DNA from: Prolixibacteraceae bacterium
Lineage (GTDB): Bacteria > Bacteroidota > Bacteroidia > Bacteroidales > Prolixibacteraceae
Assembly: GCA_009773765.1 (NCBI GenBank)
Contig: WTWZ01000002.1
Coordinates: forward strand, 124,001 to 188,000
Reading direction: 5' to 3'
Length of the DNA: 64,000 bases
The translations under genes were made by a program, and so were the position numbers. The notes under the pieces were generated by a model. It saw nothing but the letters and a program-made list of their open reading frames with translations. It made no database searches and was not told the origin of the DNA. Shown here in pieces: positions 36,692 to 48,646 of the stretch (positions are counted from its first letter, which is position 1; every line of letters starts with the position of its first letter).

Positions 36692-36839
36692 AGCTCAGAC
36701 GGAAGTATGGGAATGGAAAGAATCTTTGTATGAAGAATTGAAAGATATACCAAAACTGGAAAGATTAAACTACATACGGGAAAAAGTAAGCAAAACCTTA
36801 CTTGCCTTAAAAAAGAAAAAAGAAGCCTTGTACGATTAA
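36672..36839 (+). CDS. Small (55 aa) putative PIN partner/antitoxin, absent from ORF track
   Basis: MKTKISKAQTEVWEWKESLYEELKDIPKLERLNYIREKVSKTLLALKKKKEALYD; starts 20 bp inside PIN ORF end. Confidence 0.65.
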   Translation: MKTKISKAQTEVWEWKESLYEELKDIPKLERLNYIREKVSKTLLALKKKKEALYD

Positions 36840-36905
36840 GAGGATTCTGAATCAACAACAGAAAAAATCCAAAGGCCTAACAAGTGTTTTCTCAATAAAA
36901 ATTGA

Positions 36906-40148
<3,243 letters not shown>

Positions 40149-40189
40149 TTCCGAATTTGAATAACTACAAAGTAGTTGAATAATAACAG

Positions 40190-40216
40190 CCCCGGATTTT
40201 CGAATTCGGGGTTTTT
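40190..40216 (+). terminator. Terminator after beta-galactosidase
   Basis: CCCCGGATTTTCGAATTCGGGG + TTTTT. Confidence 0.75.
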
Positions 40217-40227
40217 GTTTGCTCAGT

Positions 40228-40335
40228 GGGACTTTGACTTTCCCAAGTCAAAGTTTTTAAAATCTGTTTGAAACCTGAAAATAATGGACTTGGGAAAGTC
40301 CATGTCCCTGGTGGCCGCATCCGTCAATTGACGGA
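40228..40335. repeat. Nested inverted-repeat cluster (two hairpins complementary to each other, plus 16-bp palindrome TCCGTCAATTGACGGA)
   Basis: Left 40228-40249, right 40287-40308; palindrome 40320-40335. Confidence 0.85.
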
Positions 40336-40845
40336 CATCGTGTGGCACAATTTATAAGTATTGTATAACCTTGATTTGAAAAAATTAAGAAATAACTTTT
40401 GTAAAACCACGCGATATAATCCCGCGGGAGCGAGGGGTTTCAAAGTGGTTGATGGACACTTTAACGAGCGATGGCATCCTTGTTGATTTGAAAAAGCATT
40501 TTCAGGAATTATGGCAATTTATTGTTCTTATGGCATTTTGCAGGATAGCGCACAAATCCCCTTTAAAGAACATTCCTTTTTACCTGGAGCAATCAGGTTT
40601 GCCAAACATACAAGTTATATGTTATTCTAAAAACCACCCCATTAAAAACAGGGTTGTATTGCCCTTATTTTAATAGTTATGGTTAAAGAATTAAAAATAA
40701 AATACTCGCTGAGTTATTGTCTTTTTTCAAAAAAAGTTCATTTTTCAAAAGAAAATCATATATTGCAAAAGTTTGTAAATCAATTTTTAATATATTACGA
40801 ACAAAAGTAAATTAAAAACCAATATTAATGCTTAATTTGAAGAAC

Positions 40846-41100
40846 ATGAAAAAATTAATTCTCATTTTCGTTATTGCCGTTACTTTCGGCATTTCTGCAT
40901 CAACTGTAAATGCAACCAACAAAGAGGACAAAAAGAAAGAAGCCAAAAAAGAAGTAACCAAGGCCGCTTGTTGTCCATCGAAATCGGAAGCAAAAGAGAA
41001 AACAGCAACTACAGGATGCACTGAGGCTCAGAAAAAAAGTTGTGCAGCATCGGCGAAAGCTTGTGGTGGGGACACACAGAAAAAAACAGAAAAAAAATAG
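40846..41100 (+). CDS. Small secreted Lys/Glu/Cys-rich protein
   Basis: MKKLILIFVIAVTFGISASTVNA signal peptide; CC, C, C, C, C in KE-rich tail. Confidence 0.65.
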   Translation: MKKLILIFVIAVTFGISASTVNATNKEDKKKEAKKEVTKAACCPSKSEAKEKTATTGCTEAQKKSCAASAKACGGDTQKKTEKK

Positions 41101-41118
41101 TTGGTTGTTTAACCACTG

Positions 41119-41143
41119 AAGGGCGCCGGAAGCGCCCTTTTTT
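41119..41143 (+). terminator. Rho-independent terminator
   Basis: AGGGCGCCGGAAGCGCCCTTTTTT. Confidence 0.8.
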
Positions 41144-41205
41144 ATGACTGTTATTGGCTGAACAGAAATGAATTTGTACTTTAAACGCCGTTCATAAAAC
41201 ACAGA

Positions 41206-42432
41206 ATGAAAGCGCCAAAATCTTTTCGACTGCACATCGGGATTTTTGGAAAACGAAACTCCGGAAAGTCGAGTATCCTGAACTCGATCACCAACCAGGA
41301 TGTATCTATTGTATCGGATATTGCAGGAACTACCACAGATCCTGTGGAAAAACCAATGGAATTGCTGCCGCTCGGCCCGGTATTGTTTATTGATACAGCA
41401 GGGATTGATGATTTTGGTATTTTAGGTGAAAAACGCGTGGCAAAAACCATGTCGGTTTTCGACAGGACCGACCTCGGAATAATTGTAACCAGTTTCGGCG
41501 ATTGGGATGATTACGAACAGCAGATTATTAACGAATTTACGAACCGTGCCATTCCGTTTATTGTGGTTTTTAACAAATCGGATTTATATGAAGAAAACGA
41601 AGCAATCATCAGCCAGCTCAATTCAGCAAAAATCAGCTTCACTAAAACATCGGCATTAAAACAAACCGGAATTAGCGATTTAAGAGAGTTGCTGCTTCAG
41701 AGTGCACCGCCAGGTTTTATTGAGCGCCCGGCAATTTTATCCGATTTGGTCGGGCCTGGGGAAGCAGCAGTTTTAGTAGTTCCCATCGACAAGGAAGCGC
41801 CAAAGGGAAGATTGATTTTGCCACAGGTACAAAGCATCCGCGATTTGCTCGACAATGATTCGTATTGCCTGGTTGTAAAAGAGAGGGAACTTCGCGGGGC
41901 ACTTTCGCGGTTTAACAAACCTCCAAAACTGGTAGTTACTGATTCCCAGGCTTTTTTGAAAGTTGCAGCCGACACGCCTTCCGAAATACCACTTACTTCG
42001 TTTTCCATATTGTTTGCCCGTTTCCAGGGAGATTTAACCGAAATGGTGCGTGGGGCAATGGCAATTGACAAGTTAAAAACCGGAGATAAAGTTTTAATTG
42101 CCGAAGCCTGTTCGCACCATCCCATTGGCGAGGATATAGGCACAGTAAAAATTCCACGCTGGCTAACCCAATATGTGGGCGGTAAACTTGAGATTGACCA
42201 CCAGCGTGGCCACGGTTTTCCAGTCAATATTACAGAATATAAAATCATAATCCATTGCGGGGCTTGTATGTGGAACCGCCGCGAAATGCTTAGCCGAATA
42301 ATGAATGCAAAACAGGCCGGTGTGCCGGTTACCAATTATGGCCTGGCCATAGCATACTCGCTCGGCATTTTTGAAAGGGCGTTGCAACCATTTCCGGCCG
42401 CGCTCGACATTTATTTGAGTAAAAAGGCCTGA
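41206..42432 (+). CDS. hydF: [FeFe] hydrogenase H-cluster maturation GTPase HydF
   Basis: GKRNSGKSSILN, DIAGTTTDPV, EACSHHPIGEDIGTVKIPRWL, CGACMWNRREMLSR. Confidence 0.95.
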   Translation: MKAPKSFRLHIGIFGKRNSGKSSILNSITNQDVSIVSDIAGTTTDPVEKPMELLPLGPVLFIDTAGIDDFGILGEKRVAKTMSVFDRTDLGIIVTSFGDWDDYEQQIINEFTNRAIPFIVVFNKSDLYEENEAIISQLNSAKISFTKTSALKQTGISDLRELLLQSAPPGFIERPAILSDLVGPGEAAVLVVPIDKEAPKGRLILPQVQSIRDLLDNDSYCLVVKERELRGALSRFNKPPKLVVTDSQAFLKVAADTPSEIPLTSFSILFARFQGDLTEMVRGAMAIDKLKTGDKVLIAEACSHHPIGEDIGTVKIPRWLTQYVGGKLEIDHQRGHGFPVNITEYKIIIHCGACMWNRREMLSRIMNAKQAGVPVTNYGLAIAYSLGIFERALQPFPAALDIYLSKKA

Positions 42433-42449
42433 GTTAAAGCGAAAACAAG

Positions 42450-42884
42450 TTATTTTCTTCTGAACCTGGTTATAATTTTGTCGTTATTTCGCTGATTCTG
42501 CATGGTAAAAACCACCACATCACCTAAAAGTATGTAAGAGTATTTTAAGGTGGCGGCAAGTGTATCTGTCTGTAAATAAATATATAAACTGTCATTTACC
42601 GTGCGCCATTTGCCTGTCTCCGTTTCCATTTTCATTTCGTTTCCCCTCATATTGAAATCCTGTTTAAATGTGCCGTCGGCATTAAAATACATATCCCAGA
42701 CAGCGCCGGCATCACGCAGTGTTTTTACATCGCTCACAGTTTCAACGCCCCGCTGGACCATCTTAAATTCAACGATTTCCCAAATACCAAATAGCATTTT
42801 ATTGTTTGCGGCCTGCAGGCCGATAACCGAAATAAGCAGTATTAAAAGGAGATATTTTAATTTCATTTTTAAAAAACTTTTCAA
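42450..42884 (-). CDS. Hypothetical secreted lipocalin-like protein
   Basis: Signal peptide, LFGIWEIVEFK ... TGKWRTVNDSLYI. Confidence 0.55.
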   Translation of the reverse strand: MKSFLKMKLKYLLLILLISVIGLQAANNKMLFGIWEIVEFKMVQRGVETVSDVKTLRDAGAVWDMYFNADGTFKQDFNMRGNEMKMETETGKWRTVNDSLYIYLQTDTLAATLKYSYILLGDVVVFTMQNQRNNDKIITRFRRK

Positions 42885-42926
42885 AATTTGAAAGGCAAAT
42901 TTATCAGATTTTGCTACTCATAAAAA

Positions 42927-44084
42927 TTATTTCAACGGAATTTCTGCAATCAGGTGCTTATCGCTTCTGATGAAAGCAGTTATCACTTCATAATTTAAAT
43001 AGTCCTGACCGGAAGCAGCCGTAAGTATTTGCGAAGTTTGTGGGAAAAGTACAATCTTTCCCGTTCCATCTCCCGATTTCAACACGAGTTCAAAATACAA
43101 ATCGCTGTTATTTCTGATTTCATAGTAGTTAGTGGTTTTTTCAACACCCTCGCTGTTTTTTACTGTTTTCGAGTGGAAAGGCTTCCCGATTTCAATACTG
43201 GCATTAAACAGGTTTCTCACATGCTCTTCTTTCCCGGCAATGTATTTGCCGGCCCAAGCCACCGTGCGGCCAGCTTCAAGGGCTTCCCTTACTGAACTGG
43301 CATTTCGTTCCCTGGCAAAAACCAGGGTCATTGAGCGATGTATAAAATCTCCCAGATTATAGTCGTGCGCAACCAGGTTATGGATATCGGAAGTGCCCAT
43401 TACGGTCAGGTTTTTATCCACACACCAGTCGAGCGCTTTTTTATGAAACTCAAAACCGTTGAATACTTCAATTCCATGCAGGTTTTTCTCTTTGTGCAAT
43501 TCATCAACAAAATCAACCCACTCGTATGAACCGTCAATTTGATCAACTTTCCAGCCCGGGTGGTTCCAGAAAATAAATGCATCCTGTTCAACTGCCTTTA
43601 AAACAGCTTGCTTGTCTTGTTCGTTGGTGGCGTGTCCAGCTAAATAACCCGATGCATCGCCGATAAATATCGCATTAAAATGCCCGGGTGGGGTTTGTCT
43701 TGTAATTTCAGTTCCCTTGATAAAAACGATGTTGTTCTCAGCAGCAAGGCCTTTCACCATTTCCCATGCACGATTGTGGTTCACCTTAACATCAGCAGAA
43801 TGGGGCGTGTATTCAATATGATCCGTAATCGCCATCACATCAAGCCCTTCCTGCCAAATCTCCTGCAACCTGATGGTGGGCCATACAAGTCCGTCGGAAA
43901 AAACAGTATGTATATGAAAATCACATTTCAGGGTTTGGTAACCATCAAAATCTGGTATCTGGATTATTTTTCTTTTTTTGGGATTCCGGAATTCATCCAA
44001 ACTCATCATTCCGTTGTCAGTTTGAGCATGCGCCAGCGTAACAGCGCTGATTAAAAATGCCAAAATGATTTTTACTTTCTTCAT
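42927..44084 (-). CDS. Sb-PDE-like PHP-domain phosphodiesterase (paralog of 31007..32107)
   Basis: KCDFHIHTVFSDGLVWPTIRLQEIWQEGLDVMAITDHIEYTPHSADVKVNHNRAWE. Confidence 0.85.
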   Translation of the reverse strand: MKKVKIILAFLISAVTLAHAQTDNGMMSLDEFRNPKKRKIIQIPDFDGYQTLKCDFHIHTVFSDGLVWPTIRLQEIWQEGLDVMAITDHIEYTPHSADVKVNHNRAWEMVKGLAAENNIVFIKGTEITRQTPPGHFNAIFIGDASGYLAGHATNEQDKQAVLKAVEQDAFIFWNHPGWKVDQIDGSYEWVDFVDELHKEKNLHGIEVFNGFEFHKKALDWCVDKNLTVMGTSDIHNLVAHDYNLGDFIHRSMTLVFARERNASSVREALEAGRTVAWAGKYIAGKEEHVRNLFNASIEIGKPFHSKTVKNSEGVEKTTNYYEIRNNSDLYFELVLKSGDGTGKIVLFPQTSQILTAASGQDYLNYEVITAFIRSDKHLIAEIPLK

Positions 44085-44125
44085 CGCATTATTGGTTTTG
44101 CTGTAATATTCTTTTGAAAGATTTA

Positions 44126-44536
44126 TTATTCTTTTTTTCTAAAAAATCCAAAGAAAGTGATTCTTCCAAGATTGTCCTTTTTTAACATTCTAAGAATTTC
44201 CTTTTCAATGGCAAACTGAAATTCAACACTTTCCCCGGACGAATTTAGTGTAATATAATTTTTCGATACATCCCAGTTTCCGTTTTTAAGCCCTGATATT
44301 AAAGGCAAAGGGAGATTACTGTTTTTCGAATAGGATTTTTCAGGCGTAAATTCAATATTCCAGAACTCTTCATCTGCTTTTAGCTGGTTTTCGGTAATGT
44401 TGCGAAGTTGGTTTTCAGTTTCAATATAATACTCCACCAACTGCCACCTGCCCGATATCTGCCTTGAAGGACGCGCAAACATTTCTGTCGATTTCAGCCA
44501 GCTAAGTATAGAAGTGAAACTGAATTGTTTTTCCAT
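44126..44536 (-). CDS. Hypothetical protein
   Basis: 136-aa ORF in intergenic space with plausible composition. Confidence 0.5.
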   Translation of the reverse strand: MEKQFSFTSILSWLKSTEMFARPSRQISGRWQLVEYYIETENQLRNITENQLKADEEFWNIEFTPEKSYSKNSNLPLPLISGLKNGNWDVSKNYITLNSSGESVEFQFAIEKEILRMLKKDNLGRITFFGFFRKKE

Positions 44537-44663
44537 ATTTTAATTTTGCAACCCTGGTATGACTTTCCCCGCAGCATAAAGTTTAATGAACCGCGCTATG
44601 AATATAAACCAGGCACTGAAAAAACAATGCCTGATTAAACTTTCCTGGCAACGACTGCATGTT

Positions 44664-45593
44664 TTATTTCACAAACGGAGCTTTGGCCAGATAATCGAAA
44701 CATAGTTTAACTCCTTCAAATTGAGTTATTCCCTGCCTGATTCCCTCAAGTTCGACATAAAACTCTTCAAGCCCGTTTTTGTATGCTTTGTTGAAAATAT
44801 TTTCGAAGTTCATCATTCCCGACTGGCCTAAAATCGAACGGTCTTTAATGTGCAGGATTGGGAAACGGGTTGGATATTTGTCGAAATATTCCAGTGGGTC
44901 GTTTTGCCCCATTACCGTCCAGTAAACATCCATCTCAAAAAATACCAGGTTTGGGTCGGTACCGTTTAGCATTAAATCGTAAATAACATCGCCCTGCACA
45001 CCACGTTTGCCCTTATCTTCATCTTTTACAGCCTTTTGAAATTCTCCGCTATGATTATGATATCCCCATTTGATTCCCGATGCTTTTGCGATTTCACCTG
45101 CTTTATTAAACACTTCACAAACAATTTTTGCCTCGTCGTTACTTTCAACCGAAGGCATTCCGGGTTGAACAAGAGATATAACCCCAAGTTTTGCATGTTC
45201 TTCCACGGTTTTCTTCCAAAAATCTGCAATTTCACCCTTGTTTTCTGTGGTGTACTTGCGAACAGGGGGATTTACATGCGAGCCTGTCACTTTCAACCCT
45301 GCATCAGCGGCCATTTTTTTGAATTCCGTAACCCCGGTATTATAAAATTTTCCTTCACGGTATCCGGCCAGCTCAGCCGTACTATAACCAATCTGTGCTA
45401 CTTTCTTCAATCCGCCGGGAACATCTTCTGTTAATTCCCTGCCTAAAGAATACAGTTGCAATCCTATACTTTTTTTCGGTGCAGACAGTTTACTGCCGCT
45501 TCCCGAAGCGAGCGACGGTGTTACTGTTCCGCCAACAATTCCGCCCACGGTTATTAAGCCGAGTTTCTTTAAAAAATCTCTTTTTGATTCCAT
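44664..45593 (-). CDS. Sugar phosphate isomerase/epimerase (TIM barrel) with N-terminal signal
   Basis: MESKRDFLKKLGLITVGGIVGG leader; IGLQLYSLG, HVNPP, YHNHSGEF, FEMDVYWT. Confidence 0.85.
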   Translation of the reverse strand: MESKRDFLKKLGLITVGGIVGGTVTPSLASGSGSKLSAPKKSIGLQLYSLGRELTEDVPGGLKKVAQIGYSTAELAGYREGKFYNTGVTEFKKMAADAGLKVTGSHVNPPVRKYTTENKGEIADFWKKTVEEHAKLGVISLVQPGMPSVESNDEAKIVCEVFNKAGEIAKASGIKWGYHNHSGEFQKAVKDEDKGKRGVQGDVIYDLMLNGTDPNLVFFEMDVYWTVMGQNDPLEYFDKYPTRFPILHIKDRSILGQSGMMNFENIFNKAYKNGLEEFYVELEGIRQGITQFEGVKLCFDYLAKAPFVK

Positions 45594-45794
45594 ACAATTG
45601 ATATTAGGTTTATTATACTGATTTAAAGTAGAAATTTTTAACGAGTCCAAAGGTATTGATTTCGTTTAATAATGCAGAACAAATCAGGGGAATTAGGATG
45701 TATATCCGGTGGGTTGTTCATTATTTGCTGCTGTTTTTTATCAGGCCAGCCAAATATTTTGAATAAAGTAAGCAAAAATAATGTGTAGCCTTTG

Positions 45795-46892
45795 CTATTT
45801 GTTGTTTTTAAAATCAATAACCAATCCATCAGCCAGCCAGTTGGCAACTGCCTGACGGTTATCGGGAATAATAAGCCGTTTAATATCGCGCTGGTGGTTC
45901 ATGTTTGCCAATTCAATATATACACCTGCGGGATACGAATTTTTTAAGACGTACAAATTCCGCGATGTAACCGTACCATGATATCCTCTTCCCGGCTGAT
46001 GCTCGTTGTATTTGGCATGGAAAGTTTTTTGCAAAGTTGTTGCGGCTTTTTTCCCGGTTTTGCTTTTTGCGTCGTGATAAAAAAATATGTCGATATTCTC
46101 GCCTTTACTCCTTGAATCAACATGAATGGATATGAACCGCTGAAAGGATTTTTTATGTTTGCCATATAACTTATTTACTGTATTTACCCTTTGTTGCAGT
46201 CGTTTTACATGATTAAGCGGAATAGGTAGGTTAGGATAGCAAACCTCGTCTTTATCGGCCTTTAAAAAACTTACATCACGAATCCCGTCATTTTTGTCAA
46301 TCGTAATCATATAAACTGTAGCGCCCCGCACCATCAGGTTCCGGGCCAGCCTGAGTGTGACGTCGTAAGCATATTCATCTTCACAAACTACATTTCCCTG
46401 ATAATTTCCCATGGCGCCAGGGTCGGGGCCGCCATGACCGGATTTCAGATAGTAAACAGCACCTTTTAATTCGTTGCTTTTAATTTCAACATTGGCATAT
46501 TTCGACCCGAAAATATCATAACGCATTGTTTTACCGGCTGCCAACGGGGCTGTTTTTGTCCCGGTTGGCGATAGGGTTGGCGTTGTTGCAGCAAGTTCTT
46601 CACCAACACTTTGAACAGTTATTTTACTCTCAGCATCAGGTAGCCTGTATTTAACACCGATGAGCAAAGTGTTGTCCTTGCCAATCCTTGTTTTGTTGAG
46701 CTCAATAAATGCGTTGGTGTATTTCGCGGGGTCTAATCCATTGTTTCTAAGTATTTTATGTATCCCATCGCCGTTTTTTGCAACAATTTCCCTGCTTTGG
46801 GCAAACAAAAAATTTGGCGATAAAATCGATATTAAAATTGCCGTTAATATAAATAGGGTAAATATTTTTATATGTATGTTTGAACTGTGCAT
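45795..46892 (-). CDS. N-acetylmuramoyl-L-alanine amidase
   Basis: YYLKSGHGGPDPGAMGNY, ISIHVDSR, VYIELANMNHQRD. Confidence 0.88.
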   Translation of the reverse strand: MHSSNIHIKIFTLFILTAILISILSPNFLFAQSREIVAKNGDGIHKILRNNGLDPAKYTNAFIELNKTRIGKDNTLLIGVKYRLPDAESKITVQSVGEELAATTPTLSPTGTKTAPLAAGKTMRYDIFGSKYANVEIKSNELKGAVYYLKSGHGGPDPGAMGNYQGNVVCEDEYAYDVTLRLARNLMVRGATVYMITIDKNDGIRDVSFLKADKDEVCYPNLPIPLNHVKRLQQRVNTVNKLYGKHKKSFQRFISIHVDSRSKGENIDIFFYHDAKSKTGKKAATTLQKTFHAKYNEHQPGRGYHGTVTSRNLYVLKNSYPAGVYIELANMNHQRDIKRLIIPDNRQAVANWLADGLVIDFKNNK

Positions 46893-46962
46893 AAAAATAC
46901 AATTGCTGTTTTTTATTATTGTTGGCTAAAATAAGTGTAATTTTTATAATAGTTAATTCAAA

Positions 46963-47727
46963 ATGAATGGACATTTCAGCAAGTTACTGTTGATAACTTG
47001 GGCCATACTTGCATTTTCATGTAAACCGAACCTGATTTTAACCGAAGTTAAAACAAACAATTTAACAGTAGCCGAAAATTCATCGTTGTTAGATAGTCAA
47101 ATAGTGTTTCAATATCTTCCGTTTAAAAATATACTTGAAAAAGATATGAAACGTGTGATTTCGTTTTCAGAAAAGGAAATGGTAAAAGGGAGGCCCGAAA
47201 GTGGGCTCACCAATTTGCTTGCTGATTTGGTCCTGGAAGAAGGACAAAAGGAAGCAGTCCGCCTGAATCTTCAGATTGAGCCTGTTGTTTCGTTTTTTAA
47301 TTATGGCGGAATAAGGACATGGCTGCCAAAAGGCGAAATTACAGTTGGTAAAATTTTTGAATTAATGCCTTTCGAAAACGAAATGGTTTTTATTCAGCTT
47401 ACCGGCACACAGTTGCAGCAATTTTACGATATTGTGGCCTCAAAAGGCGGCGATAGCGTTGGTGGTGTGCGGTTTGTTATTTCGAATGGCAAAGCAAAAA
47501 ATATAATGATTGAGGGAGAAATGCTTGATTCAGCTTCGATATACTGGATGGTGACCAACGATTATTCAGCCAGCGGCGGCGATGATTTGGCGGTTTTTAC
47601 CCAACGGTTGAAATTGATAACCTCTGGCAAAAAAATACGGGATATCATCATTTCAAATTTTGAAGGACGGAAAATCAGGGGCGTAAATTTAACGGAAACC
47701 TTAGACGGGAGGATTACAAATGAATAG
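46963..47727 (+). CDS. 5'-nucleotidase C-terminal domain protein
   Basis: ESGLTNLLADLVLE, FNYGGIRTWLPKGEITVGKIFELMPFENEMV, NDYSASGGDD. Confidence 0.88.
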   Translation: MNGHFSKLLLITWAILAFSCKPNLILTEVKTNNLTVAENSSLLDSQIVFQYLPFKNILEKDMKRVISFSEKEMVKGRPESGLTNLLADLVLEEGQKEAVRLNLQIEPVVSFFNYGGIRTWLPKGEITVGKIFELMPFENEMVFIQLTGTQLQQFYDIVASKGGDSVGGVRFVISNGKAKNIMIEGEMLDSASIYWMVTNDYSASGGDDLAVFTQRLKLITSGKKIRDIIISNFEGRKIRGVNLTETLDGRITNE

Positions 47728-48646
47728 GAGGGGATTTATCAGGAATGGGTTAGCCGGGATAGCCGGTTTAAGTTTAGGGGCGGCGCCATTCAATTTGCTG
47801 GCCGGCAGCGATTTTACCACTATTTCAATCATGCACACCAACGATCTGCATTGTCATATTGAACCTCTTTCGGGCGGCAGCGGGAATGTTGCCGGGCACG
47901 GTGGGTTGGCACGCATTTCGGAAATGGTAAAACGCGTTAAAGCTGAAAACCCCAATACCCTTCTCTTCGATGCCGGGGATATATTTCAGGGAACGCCTTA
48001 TTACAACTATTTTAAGGGCGAACTGATGCTGCAATTGATGAGCGCAGTTGGTTACGATGCCGCAACCATGGGAAACCATGAGTTTGACGATGGTTTGGAA
48101 GGAATTGCAGAGTCTCTTCATGCTGCAAAATTCCCGTTTATTTGTTCCAATTACGATTTTTCAAATACCATGCTTGCCGATAAATTTCCGCGATGGAAAA
48201 TTTTTAAACGCGATGGGATAAAAATTGGGGTTTACGGATTGGGCATCGAATTAAAAGGTTTGGTTGCCAACAAAAACTTTGGAAATACCATTTACAGCGA
48301 TCCGTTGAAAACTGCGCTCGAAATGGAGCCATTCCTGAAATTTGAACATAAATGCGATTTGGTGGTTTGCCTGTCGCACCTCGGTTTGCGATACCGTGGC
48401 AACAAAATCAGCGATATGGTTTTGGCAGCGGAAACATCTTTAACCGATCTGGTTATTGGAGGGCATACCCACTCTTTTCTCGAAAAACCAATAATTGAAA
48501 AAAATAAGGCAGGTAACCAGGTCGTTGTGAATCAGGCTGCCAGCTATGGACGGGTTTTGGGGAAAATCGATTTTGTTTTTGAACGGACCAAAAAGAAAAG
48601 GAAAGTTGCTGCTACTGAAAATAAAATTGCAGGAAATGAAGCGTAA
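47720..48646 (+). CDS. Metallophosphatase (5'-nucleotidase N-terminal domain)
   Basis: IMHTNDLHCHIEP, DAGDIFQGTPYYN, GNHEFDDG, VIGGHTHSFL. Confidence 0.93.
   Translation: MNRRGFIRNGLAGIAGLSLGAAPFNLLAGSDFTTISIMHTNDLHCHIEPLSGGSGNVAGHGGLARISEMVKRVKAENPNTLLFDAGDIFQGTPYYNYFKGELMLQLMSAVGYDAATMGNHEFDDGLEGIAESLHAAKFPFICSNYDFSNTMLADKFPRWKIFKRDGIKIGVYGLGIELKGLVANKNFGNTIYSDPLKTALEMEPFLKFEHKCDLVVCLSHLGLRYRGNKISDMVLAAETSLTDLVIGGHTHSFLEKPIIEKNKAGNQVVVNQAASYGRVLGKIDFVFERTKKKRKVAATENKIAGNEA

Noticed and set aside
40449-40673. 74-aa ORF in beta-galactosidase downstream region
   Set aside because: No domain or convincing coding signal; region is dominated by hairpins and AT-rich DNA.
41697-42335. 212-aa minus-strand ORF
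   Set aside because: Antisense shadow of hydF.
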